A stretch of DNA of 64,000 bases, from contig JAEWFT010000022.1 of the NCBI GenBank assembly GCA_023388715.1, positions 1 through 64,000 of the forward strand, given 5' to 3'. The notes beneath the pieces were generated by a model. The model saw nothing but the letters and a program-made list of their open reading frames with translations, did not search any database and was not told the DNA's origin. This document shows, piece after piece, positions 1 through 7,726 of this stretch. The position numbers and the translations under genes were made by a program. The DNA is from Pseudomonadota bacterium (GTDB lineage Bacteria > Pseudomonadota > Gammaproteobacteria > Xanthomonadales > Xanthomonadaceae). The first letter of the stretch is position 1. Each line of letters opens with the position of its first letter.

Positions 1-142
1 GGGCGGCAGCGCGCGGCCGGCAGCTGCGCCGCGTGTCGGCGCCGGCGAGGCCCCGCGGCGCGCGTTGCCGATGGCCGCGCCGCGTCGCCCGGCGGCGTCC
101 GCGCCGCTGCAGAGCGAGCACCGCTCCTCCGAGGAACCCTGA
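1..142 (+). CDS. 3' end of an unidentified upstream gene (partial)
   Basis: A reading frame is open from the window edge and ends at the TGA at 140-142. It would give about 46 residues rich in Ala, Pro, Arg and Ser and ending ...SSEEP. Such tails occur on many proteins in GC-rich genomes, so no family can be named. A 9 bp inverted repeat (152-160 with 176-184) and the hairpin at 254-320 lie downstream and could terminate it. An open frame this short is weak evidence in such GC-rich DNA. Confidence 0.25.
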   Translation, partial: GGSARPAAAPRVGAGEAPRRALPMAAPRRPAASAPLQSEHRSSEEP

Positions 143-253
143 GGGAGCTCCCGGCGCGCCAGGAAGGCGACCAACGGCGCGCCGCCTCCCGAAATCTGGC
201 GTAAAGTGGACCCGCAGCGTCACTGTGCGACGCAAAACCGGTAAGCTTCCTCC

Positions 254-320
254 GCCGGCGCCCTGCGCGGATCCCCGGATCCCCCCTGTTCCGTTTGTCC
301 CTGCAGGCGCCGGCACTTTT
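254..320 (+). terminator. Possible + strand intrinsic terminator with long loop
   Basis: GCCGGCGCC (254-262) pairs with GGCGCCGGC (306-314). The stem can extend inward by three pairs past a one-base bulge. The right arm is followed by AC and TTTT (317-320). The 43-base loop is long for a classical terminator and carries GGATCC repeats. It may end transcription of the gene whose tail lies at 1-142. Confidence 0.35.
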
Positions 321-376
321 CCCGCCACTGGCCACGCGCCGCCCCGCCGCGCGATCCGCCATCGGCGCCGGGTCCA

Positions 377-417
377 GAACAAAATGAGGGCCGGACGTCC
401 CCCGACATCCGGCCCTC
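377..417 (-). terminator. Strong - strand intrinsic terminator with no gene behind it
   Basis: GAGGGCCGGA (386-395) pairs perfectly with TCCGGCCCTC (408-417), and three further pairs close a CCCC loop. Read on the - strand, the stem is followed by ATTTTGTTC, so it works for leftward transcription. The + strand side has no T-run. No leftward protein gene ends here, so the transcript it would stop must start between here and mnmG or antisense to mnmG. Confidence 0.6.
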
Positions 418-492
418 GAGCATCCTCGACCTGCGCAAAACCGGCCCCTGTTCAGTCCGGTTGTCGCCGTTGGGCGTGCCACGCCGAGTGCT
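378..492 (-). ncRNA. Candidate small RNA antisense to the mnmG upstream region
   Basis: This is an inference from two signals: a sigma-54-like element at 504-519 on the - strand, which would place a start near 492, and the strong - strand terminator at 377-417. The product would be an RNA of about 115 nt ending in the hairpin. Inside it only a 13-codon frame is visible, starting ATGCAGCACTCG and ending in TGA. I recognise no Rfam family. Expression data are needed before treating it as real. Confidence 0.22.
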
Positions 493-503
493 GCATAGGT
501 CAC

Positions 504-519
504 TGCAGGAAGCGTGCCA
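504..519 (-). promoter_or_regulatory. Sigma-54-like promoter element (-24/-12)
   Basis: On the - strand the sequence reads TGGCACGCTTCCTGCA. The GG and GC dinucleotides are ten bases apart, as in the RpoN consensus TGGCAC-N5-TTGCW, with one mismatch (CTGC for TTGC). It points towards the orphan terminator at 377-417. One such match in 64 kb can arise by chance. Confidence 0.3.
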
Positions 520-563
520 ACCCGGCGGAAGCCGGCCCTGCGCCGGCCAAGCGGCGACCGTCC

Positions 564-569
564 TAGAAT
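564..569 (+). promoter_or_regulatory. -10 element of mnmG, near-leaderless spacing
   Basis: TAGAAT matches the TATAAT -10 consensus in five of six bases and ends 8 bases before the mnmG ATG at 578. A start site 6-8 bases downstream would leave a leader of only a few bases. I see no Shine-Dalgarno and no good -35 hexamer. Confidence 0.5.
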
Positions 570-577
570 CCGCAGCC

Positions 578-2467
578 ATGCACGCACCCTTCCATCGCTA
601 CGACGTCATCGTGATCGGCGGCGGCCATGCCGGCACCGAAGCCGCGCTGGCGTCCGCCCGTGCCGGCGCGCGCACCCTGCTGCTGACCCACAACATCGAG
701 ACCGTGGGCGCGATGAGCTGCAACCCGGCAATCGGCGGGATCGGCAAGGGCCACCTGGTGCGCGAGATCGACGCGCTGGGCGGGATCATGGCCCGTGCGG
801 CGGATGCGGCCGGGATCCAGTGGCGCACGCTCAATGCATCCAAGGGCCCGGCGGTGCGCGCGACCCGCGCCCAGGCCGACCGCGCGCTGTATCGCGCCTT
901 CATTCGCCGCGCGGTGGAGACCCAGCCCGGGCTCACCCTGTTCCAGGCGGCCGTGGACGACCTGGTGATCGAGGGCGGCCACGTGCGCGCGGCCCTCACC
1001 AACACCGGCTTGCGCTTCGAGGCGCCGGCGATCGTGCTGACCGCGGGCACCTTCCTCGCCGGGCGCATCCACATCGGCCAGACCCAGTACGACGCCGGGC
1101 GCATGGGCGATCCGCCCTCGACCGCGCTGGCGGCGAAGCTGCGCGAAGGCGCGTTCGTGGTCGACCGGCTGAAGACCGGCACCCCGCCCCGCATCGACGG
1201 TCGCACGCTCGACTACGCCGCGATGAGCGAACAGCCCGGCGACGACCCGCGTCCCGTGTTCTCGTTCATGGGCCGCCACGCCGACCAGCCGCCGCAGGTG
1301 AGCTGCTGGATCAGCCGCACCACCGAGCGCACGCACGCCATCATCCGCGGCGCGCTGCACCGCTCGCCGATGTACAGCGGGCAGATCGAGGGCACCGGCC
1401 CGCGCTATTGCCCGAGCATCGAGGACAAGGTGGTGCGCTTCGCCGACAAGGACAGCCACCAGGTGTTCGTCGAGCCGGAAGGGCTGGGGGTGGTCGAGAT
1501 CTATCCCAACGGCATCAGCACCTCGCTGCCGTTCGACGTGCAGCTGGACCTGGTGCGCTCGCTGGTGGGCTTTGCCGACGCGCACATCACCCGGCCCGGC
1601 TACGCGATCGAATACGACTACTTCGACCCGCGCGGGCTGAAGGCGTCGCTGGAGACCAAGGCGGTGGCCGGGCTGTTCTTCGCCGGCCAGGTCAACGGCA
1701 CCACCGGCTACGAGGAAGCCGCGGCCCAGGGCCTGCTGGCGGGCGTCAACGCGGCGCGTTTCGCGCGGCAGCGCGAGCCGTGGAGCCCGCGCCGCGACCA
1801 GGCCTACCTCGGCGTGCTGGTCGACGACCTAGTCACCCAGGGCACGCGCGAGCCGTACCGCATGTTCACCAGCCGCGCCGAATACCGGCTGCAGCTGCGC
1901 GAGGACAACGCCGACCTGCGCCTGACCGGCATCGGGCGCGAACTGGGGCTGGTCGACGACGCCCGCTGGGCGGCGTTCTCGCGCAAGCGCGAGGCGATCG
2001 AGGCCGAGACCACGCGGCTTGGCGCGCTGTGGGCGGCGCCGAACAACGCGCTTGGTACCGCGCTGGCGCGCCACATCGGGGTCGAGGTCAGCCGCGAAAC
2101 CAGTGGCCTGGACCTGCTGCGCCGCCCGGAACTGGATTACCCCACGCTGATGCGGGTGCCCGGCCTCGGGCCTGGCCTTGCGGATCCGCAGGCGGCCGAG
2201 CAGGTGGAGATCGGGACCCGCTACGCCGGTTACCTGGGACGCCAGCGCGAGGAGATCGCCCGCCAGCTGCGCAATGAGACCACCGCGATCCCGGACGGCT
2301 TCGACTACGCGGCGGTGCACGGCCTGTCCAGCGAAGTGCGGCAGAAGTTGCAGCAGGTGCGCCCGCAGACCGTGGGCCAGGCGCAGCGGATCCCCGGCAT
2401 GACCCCGGCGGCGGTGTCGCTGCTGCTGGTGCACCTGGAGCGGGCCCGGCGCGAACGCGCGGCGTAG
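578..2467 (+). CDS. mnmG: tRNA uridine-5-carboxymethylaminomethyl(34) synthesis enzyme MnmG (GidA)
   Basis: MnmG is the FAD-dependent partner of MnmE. It installs the carboxymethylaminomethyl group on U34 of tRNAs that read split codon boxes. The 629-residue product has the usual family length. Visible marks are the N-terminal dinucleotide-binding motif VIGGGHAGTEAA, the MSCNPAIGGIGKGHL stretch, and the C-terminal helical tail that recognises tRNA and MnmE. The ATG at 578 is chosen because the protein begins MHAPFHRYDVIVIGGG, as MnmG should, and a TAGAAT hexamer lies just upstream. In many bacteria mnmG sits next to rsmG-parAB; here that group is about 57 kb away at 58182-60599. Confidence 0.97.
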   Translation: MHAPFHRYDVIVIGGGHAGTEAALASARAGARTLLLTHNIETVGAMSCNPAIGGIGKGHLVREIDALGGIMARAADAAGIQWRTLNASKGPAVRATRAQADRALYRAFIRRAVETQPGLTLFQAAVDDLVIEGGHVRAALTNTGLRFEAPAIVLTAGTFLAGRIHIGQTQYDAGRMGDPPSTALAAKLREGAFVVDRLKTGTPPRIDGRTLDYAAMSEQPGDDPRPVFSFMGRHADQPPQVSCWISRTTERTHAIIRGALHRSPMYSGQIEGTGPRYCPSIEDKVVRFADKDSHQVFVEPEGLGVVEIYPNGISTSLPFDVQLDLVRSLVGFADAHITRPGYAIEYDYFDPRGLKASLETKAVAGLFFAGQVNGTTGYEEAAAQGLLAGVNAARFARQREPWSPRRDQAYLGVLVDDLVTQGTREPYRMFTSRAEYRLQLREDNADLRLTGIGRELGLVDDARWAAFSRKREAIEAETTRLGALWAAPNNALGTALARHIGVEVSRETSGLDLLRRPELDYPTLMRVPGLGPGLADPQAAEQVEIGTRYAGYLGRQREEIARQLRNETTAIPDGFDYAAVHGLSSEVRQKLQQVRPQTVGQAQRIPGMTPAAVSLLLVHLERARRERAA

Positions 2468-2518
2468 CGTACGGCCGCGCGCCAGCGCGATGCGCCGCAG
2501 CGCCACCTCCCGTCGGCG

Positions 2519-2524
2519 TATCCT
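2519..2524 (+). promoter_or_regulatory. -10 element of the BNR-repeat lipoprotein gene
   Basis: TATCCT ends exactly 6 bases before the ATG at 2531, a spacing seen repeatedly in this window. There is no Shine-Dalgarno, so the mRNA is probably leaderless. The motif match is four of six. Confidence 0.4.
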
Positions 2525-2530
2525 GCGGGA

Positions 2531-3790
2531 ATGAAGACCGCATCCGCGCTTGCCGCCGTGACCGCCGCGCTGCTGCTGGCTGCCTGCCAGCGCGCGCCCG
2601 AACCTACCCGTCCGTTGGCCAGCGGCGATTACGCCGTGCAGCCGTGGACGCTGTTCGCGGGCCCCGGCTCGATGTCGCCCGACCTGTCGCTGGCGCCGGA
2701 TGGCCGCCTGCTGGTGAGCTGGCTCAATCGCCAGCCGGGCCGCCGCACCGCGATGCAGTTCGCCAGCTTCACCGAGGCGGGCGGCTGGCAGAGCCAGCCA
2801 CGCACGATCGCGGTCGGACAGTCGCTGGTGGCCAACTGGGCAGACACCCCGCACATCCTTGGCACGCCCGACGGCGCGCTGTGGGCGCAATGGCTGCAGG
2901 CCGGCGGCGCCGGGCCCGCCGGCTACGACGCGATCCTCGCGCGCTCGCGCGATGGCGGCATGACCTGGACCCAGATCACGCGGATCAATGACGACCAGAG
3001 CGCCACCGAGCACGGGTTTGCCGCGCTGTGGCCGGACGGGGTCGATGCGGTCGGCATCGCCTGGCTGGACGGCCGCGCGCAGGCCGCCGGCGCGGGCGCC
3101 GCGCCGCATGCGCATTCGGGCGGTGCCACCCAGGTGCGCGCCAACCGCTTCGACCTCGACCTGCAGCGGGGCGCCGACGCGGTGATCGATGCGCGCGCGT
3201 GCGACTGCTGCCAGGTCGCGGTGGCGATGGCGGCGCAGGGCCCTGTGCTGGCCTATCGCGACCGCGGCGAGGACGAGCAGCGCGACATCGCCGTGGTCCG
3301 CCTGCGCGATGGCGCCTGGTCCGCGCCGGCGCCCGTGCACGCCGACGGCTGGAAGATCGACGCCTGCCCGGTCAATGGCCCGGCGATCGCCGCGCAGGGT
3401 GGCGAGGTGCTGGTCGCCTGGTACACCGAGGCGGGCGGCGTGCCGGTCGTGCGCCTTGCCCGCAGCAACGATGGCGGCGCCGGCTTCGACGCGCCGGTGG
3501 ACGTGGCACGCGGCCCCGCGGTGCAGGGTCGGGTGGCGGTGGCGTTGGGAGCGGGAGAGGCGTGGATCGCCTGGCTGGAGGAGGACGCCGGCAGCCAGCG
3601 CCTGCTGCTGGAGCGGCATGCGCCCGACCTGTCGCGGCGCCTGCAGCGCATCGAGGTTGCCCGGCTGGCGGCACGCGGCCCTGCCAGCGGGATGCCGCGG
3701 ATGGTGGTCGACGATGGCGGTGCGTGGCTGGCGTGGACCGACGTGGTCGACGGCGGCGCGCGCCTGCAGGGCGCGCGCATCGCCCGCTGA
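2531..3790 (+). CDS. Exported BNR/Asp-box (sialidase-fold) lipoprotein
   Basis: The 419-residue product begins with a lipoprotein signal (lipobox LLLAAC), so it should be anchored in a membrane by Cys19. At least one Asp-box, RSRDGGMTWT, and a second degenerate one (RSNDGGAGFD) indicate a sialidase-type beta-propeller. A DACDCCQ-type cysteine cluster lies near the middle. Most proteins of this fold in proteobacteria are not true sialidases and the catalytic Arg triad cannot be confirmed by eye, so the substrate is unknown. The gene converges on tamB with 15 bases between the stop codons. It is more likely a cell-surface binding protein than an enzyme. Confidence 0.8.
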   Translation: MKTASALAAVTAALLLAACQRAPEPTRPLASGDYAVQPWTLFAGPGSMSPDLSLAPDGRLLVSWLNRQPGRRTAMQFASFTEAGGWQSQPRTIAVGQSLVANWADTPHILGTPDGALWAQWLQAGGAGPAGYDAILARSRDGGMTWTQITRINDDQSATEHGFAALWPDGVDAVGIAWLDGRAQAAGAGAAPHAHSGGATQVRANRFDLDLQRGADAVIDARACDCCQVAVAMAAQGPVLAYRDRGEDEQRDIAVVRLRDGAWSAPAPVHADGWKIDACPVNGPAIAAQGGEVLVAWYTEAGGVPVVRLARSNDGGAGFDAPVDVARGPAVQGRVAVALGAGEAWIAWLEEDAGSQRLLLERHAPDLSRRLQRIEVARLAARGPASGMPRMVVDDGGAWLAWTDVVDGGARLQGARIAR

Positions 3791-3805
3791 TCCGCGCGCT
3801 CTCGC

Positions 3806-6800
3806 TCAGCGTTCCTTGGTCCAGTTGAGCGAGGCGCGGTTCTCCACCGTGCTGGATTCCACCTGGATGTCGAAGCCCTTGCGCAGCAGGTAGCGCAGCA
3901 TCACCACCTGGCCGGTGCCGAGCAGGGAGACGCCGTAGCCGACGTACAGCCGCGGCGAGAGGTACTTGCCCACGCTCAGCACGCTGCTGCCCAGCGCGCG
4001 CGACTCGATCACCCCGGCATCGTCCAGCCCCAGCCGCCCGCCGAGTTCGGCGGCAAGCAGCCCGGTGCCCACGTTGAGCGCCGATTGCGCGGCGTTCAAC
4101 TGGCGCGCCTCCGAGCCGGTCAGGCTGCCCAGCGGCCGCCCCAGCGTCAGCAGCGCCAGCGCCTCGGATTCGCTGCGGGCAGGATCGGCGTACACGCTCG
4201 CGTCGAGCGCGCTGGCGCGGCCGGAAATCCGGATGCCGGCGGTGACCTCGCCCACCTCGCGCTCGGCGCGCACGTCCACCCGCGGGTCGCCGACCGGCGA
4301 ATTCGCCCACGCCAGGCGGCCGCGGGTGATGGTCAGGTTCTGCCCGTAGGCACGGTAGCGGCCGTCCACTTCGAGCACGCCGGTGCCGCGCATCGCGCCG
4401 CCCGCGGGCTGGCGCACCCGCAGGCTCCCGGTCAGGCGGCCATCCAGCCCGTAGCCGTCGATGCGCACCGCATCTCCCATCACCAGCGCCAGGTCCAGGT
4501 CGATCCCGGCGGGCGTCGCCTCGCGCCGCGGATTGGCCGGATCCAGCACCACCACGTCGGGCGAGGCCTTGACCCGCTGTTCGAGGCGGTCGAGGTGGAT
4601 ATCGGCCTCCGGGATCACCACCTCGCCGCTGACCTGCAGCGGCTGGCCGGCGCGGTAGCGCACCACCAGGTCGGGCGCGGCGACGGCGCGCAGCTGGCGG
4701 GTGTCGGAGAGCAGCACGTCGCGGCCGCGCACGTTCAGCACCAGGGGGGTGTCGCGGCTGCGCCAGTCGAGGGTGCCGTCGACGGCGAGGCGGCCGTCAC
4801 CCGAACGCAAGCTGCCGACGATGCGCGCGCTGCCGTCGGGCTGCGCGTCCAGCCGCAGGTCGCCGTCGCGCAGGTCGATCCCCAGCGCCGGCAGCGAGGT
4901 CGCGAAGCCCTGCAGCCGCCCGCTGCCGCCAATCGCCGGTTGCCCGCGGGTACCGGCCAGGCGCAGGTCGGCGTCCAGGCGGCCGGTGGGGGCGACGATG
5001 TCGGGCGAGAACAGCTCCAGCCAGGTGAGCTCGTCGGTGCGCAGGCGCAGGGTGCCGTCCAGCGGCGCGTAGGCATCCCAGCCGGTGGCGATGCGCGCTC
5101 CCAGCCGGCCGTCGTCATCCAGCCCGGCCTCGACGGTGGCGTCGATCCGGTTGGGATCGAAGCGCGCCTGCACGATGAGGTTGCGGTAGGCGACCAGGTC
5201 GCGGCGCGAGCGCAGCGAATAACGCACGCCGCCGCTGGCCGAGGTGATGCGCGCCTCGCCGCGCCAGCGCGCGCCCGCGGGACGCAGCTGCGCGACGAGG
5301 TCCGCCGCGCCACTGAACACCCACGGGCGGCCGTCCTCGCGCTCCGGCAGGTAAGGCGAGAGCAGCGTCCACGGCAGTCCGGTGCCGGCGATGTCCACGC
5401 CGCGGCGCGGCCAGTCGGCGCTGGCGCATAGCGATCCGCCGCTGCCGGAGCGCAGGCAGGCCTGCGAGAGCGCGCCGTTGCCGTCATCCCAGCTCCAGCG
5501 CGCCGGGGCCTGCAGCGACCACGCCACGCCGCGGGTGGGCGCCAGCTGCAACGTCTCCAGCGCGCCCTGCCAGCGCGAACCCTGCCTGGCGGCGGTGCCG
5601 GTGGCCGCCAGCACGCCCACCGCGCCCTGCGCGCCGACGTCGAACGCCAGCCGCTCCACCGCTCCGGTCAGGGTGGCGCGCAGCCCATCCAGGGCGACGC
5701 CGGCCTGCAACGCGCTGGCCTCCACCTGCAGGCGGCCGCCGCCACCGCGCCACGGCAGCTGCCCGCGCGCGGACAGCCGGGCCGCCCGGTAATCGCCGAA
5801 GGCAAGGTCGCTGCCGTCGAGCGCCACCTGCACGTCCGGAGCGGTGCGCGGCCCACGCAGCTGCAGGGTGCCACGCAACAGGCCGCGGCCGGCGGGCAGC
5901 AGGTCGTTCAACTGCAGCGGCGCGAGCGTCACGTCGACGTCCATCGCCGCGGCGATGCGTCCGCGCGCATCGATGCGGCTGCCGCCCAGGGTCAGCGCCA
6001 CCTCGCCCGCATAGCGGTTGCCGTCGATTTCGAGCTGGCCGCGCCCGCCCAGCGCGCGCCCGCGCAGGGTGCCGCCAAGATCGCGCGCGTCGACCTGAGC
6101 CACCAGGCGGCCGTCGTCTCCCACGCTTCCGCTGCTGCGCAGCTTGCCGCGCACCGCGCCGGGCCAGTCGGGGGCGAAGTAGCCGGGGTCGAAACCCGCC
6201 AGGGTGGCGTCCGCCTGCCATTGCAGGTGCGGCGACCAGGCGACCACGCCGGTCGCATCCAGCTGGCCCTGCGGCATCCGTGCCTGCAAGGCGTCGACCT
6301 GCAGGCGTGCACGGTCGCCACGCCCGGCCAGCGCCACCGTGGCCCGCTCGCCGCCGCGCCGCAAGCGTGCCTGGCCCTTGACCGCCCACCGCTCGGGCGT
6401 GCCGGCGATGCCGACGTCGGCATCGCCGTGGATGGCGGTGGCACCGTCGCTGGCCTGCCAGCGCACGCCGCGCGCGTTGAGTGCCAGCCGGATCGGCGGG
6501 CTGCGCCCGGATTTCGCCGCCACTTCGTTGAGGTCGACCACGCCGTTGGCGGTGACGCGGCCACCGAGCACATCGACCACCAGCGGCTGCAGCTGCAGGC
6601 GCTGGTCCTGCAGCTGCAGCTTTGACGGTTGCACGACGGCCACCAGCTCGCCACGTGCGATCCGCCCGCGCACTTCGGCGCTGCCACCCACGCCCTCGGC
6701 CGCGACATCGAACGCCAGCGGAGTGCCGTCGCTGCCCGCCAGCAGGGCCGGATCCAGCGCATCCGCCTTGCCGCGCAGCACCCAGCGCGGTGCGTCCTTG

Positions 6801-7726
6801 TCGCCGCGCAGGGTGAGCGTGAGCCGGGCCGGGCCGGGCATCCTGCCGGCGAAGGCGACGTCCATCCGCGACAGGTCGCCCTTCGCCACCAGGCCCAGCC
6901 GCGGCGCCGTGCGTCCCGCCGGCGCCGGCAGCACCGCGGTGGCCAGCAGATCGGCGCGGAAATCCTCCCGTGGCACGTAGTCACCGTGCAGCGCGAACTG
7001 GCCGCGGTTGCTCGCGACCTGCAGCCGTTCCACGTGCAGGCGTCCGCTGGACGCGTGCAGGCCGCCGCGCGCACTGGTAATCGCCAGCAGCGGTTCGCCC
7101 TCTCGCAGCACGTCAAGCCGGCCGATGCGGATGGCATCCGCGCGCAGCGCCAGCGGCGGCTCGATGCGCGGCAGCACGTCGGGCCAGCGCGGCAACTCGA
7201 ACGGTGCGTCGCCGCGCGGCAGGTCCAGGCGCGCACCGCTCACCGACAGCGCGTCCAGCCGCAGGGTCCTGCCCAGCAGCGGTCGGATCGCCGGATCCAG
7301 CACCACGGTGTCGGCATCGAACACGATGCGGCCCATCGCGCAGCTGGGGGTGGCCGTGGGCACGCACTCCGGGTCGCGCTGGCGCGGCATCGAGAAGTGC
7401 ACGCCGCGCAGCGTCATCGGGCCGGATGCGGGGCCTTCGGCCTGCTTCCACGTCAGCGTGGTGCCGGCGGGCAGACGCGCGACGATCTGCGCCAGCAGCA
7501 TGTCGCGCCCGCCGATTGTCATCAGCAGCCAGTACAGAAGGCCACCGACGAGCACGCCCAGCGCCACCGCCACCACGCCGCTGCGGATCGCCAGCCGGCG
7601 GCGGCGCGCGCGACGGCGTTGCCGAAGCTCGGTGGCATGGGCGTCGCGCTGTTGCTGGCTGGCGTCCGCCGGCAGCGGCTCCATCCCGTAGCGGCGGTAG
7701 CGCCGGTAGCGCTCGCGCCAGTTCAC
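3806..7726 (-). CDS. tamB: Translocation and assembly module inner-membrane component TamB
   Basis: TamB is a very long periplasm-spanning protein. With TamA it assembles outer-membrane beta-barrels and helps move phospholipid across the periplasm. The product (1306 residues) has an Arg-rich cytosolic start, one membrane anchor near residues 45-70 (VVAVALGVLVGGLLYWLL), a long beta-helical region and a conserved C-terminal domain (DUF490). The end reads DIQVESSTVENRASLNWTKER. I choose the GTG at 7726 because it overlaps the tamA stop as GTGA (7723-7726), which indicates translational coupling. An ATG 14 codons later (MEPLPADAS) is the alternative. The order tamA-tamB is conserved across proteobacteria. 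Confidence 0.93.
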   Translation of the reverse strand: MNWRERYRRYRRYGMEPLPADASQQQRDAHATELRQRRRARRRRLAIRSGVVAVALGVLVGGLLYWLLMTIGGRDMLLAQIVARLPAGTTLTWKQAEGPASGPMTLRGVHFSMPRQRDPECVPTATPSCAMGRIVFDADTVVLDPAIRPLLGRTLRLDALSVSGARLDLPRGDAPFELPRWPDVLPRIEPPLALRADAIRIGRLDVLREGEPLLAITSARGGLHASSGRLHVERLQVASNRGQFALHGDYVPREDFRADLLATAVLPAPAGRTAPRLGLVAKGDLSRMDVAFAGRMPGPARLTLTLRGDKDAPRWVLRGKADALDPALLAGSDGTPLAFDVAAEGVGGSAEVRGRIARGELVAVVQPSKLQLQDQRLQLQPLVVDVLGGRVTANGVVDLNEVAAKSGRSPPIRLALNARGVRWQASDGATAIHGDADVGIAGTPERWAVKGQARLRRGGERATVALAGRGDRARLQVDALQARMPQGQLDATGVVAWSPHLQWQADATLAGFDPGYFAPDWPGAVRGKLRSSGSVGDDGRLVAQVDARDLGGTLRGRALGGRGQLEIDGNRYAGEVALTLGGSRIDARGRIAAAMDVDVTLAPLQLNDLLPAGRGLLRGTLQLRGPRTAPDVQVALDGSDLAFGDYRAARLSARGQLPWRGGGGRLQVEASALQAGVALDGLRATLTGAVERLAFDVGAQGAVGVLAATGTAARQGSRWQGALETLQLAPTRGVAWSLQAPARWSWDDGNGALSQACLRSGSGGSLCASADWPRRGVDIAGTGLPWTLLSPYLPEREDGRPWVFSGAADLVAQLRPAGARWRGEARITSASGGVRYSLRSRRDLVAYRNLIVQARFDPNRIDATVEAGLDDDGRLGARIATGWDAYAPLDGTLRLRTDELTWLELFSPDIVAPTGRLDADLRLAGTRGQPAIGGSGRLQGFATSLPALGIDLRDGDLRLDAQPDGSARIVGSLRSGDGRLAVDGTLDWRSRDTPLVLNVRGRDVLLSDTRQLRAVAAPDLVVRYRAGQPLQVSGEVVIPEADIHLDRLEQRVKASPDVVVLDPANPRREATPAGIDLDLALVMGDAVRIDGYGLDGRLTGSLRVRQPAGGAMRGTGVLEVDGRYRAYGQNLTITRGRLAWANSPVGDPRVDVRAEREVGEVTAGIRISGRASALDASVYADPARSESEALALLTLGRPLGSLTGSEARQLNAAQSALNVGTGLLAAELGGRLGLDDAGVIESRALGSSVLSVGKYLSPRLYVGYGVSLLGTGQVVMLRYLLRKGFDIQVESSTVENRASLNWTKER

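Larger units (their letters stand above)
143..577. other. Intergenic region upstream of mnmG with three inverted repeats
   Basis: No convincing protein gene lies in these 435 bases. From left to right I see a GC-rich inverted repeat (152-160/176-184), a long-loop hairpin followed by TTTT on the + strand (254-320), a strong hairpin whose U-tract lies on the - strand (377-417), a sigma-54-like element on the - strand (504-519), and the mnmG -10 hexamer (564-569). Overlapping open frames on both strands have no recognisable domains and are Arg/Pro/Ala-rich composition artefacts. Confidence 0.6.

Noticed and set aside
33..579. Overlapping frames on both strands before mnmG
   Set aside because: They cross the hairpins at 254-320 and 377-417, are low-complexity and match no family.
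1829..3619. 596-codon - strand frame across the end of mnmG and the BNR lipoprotein gene
   Set aside because: It crosses two well-supported + strand genes, has no motif and is compositionally biased.
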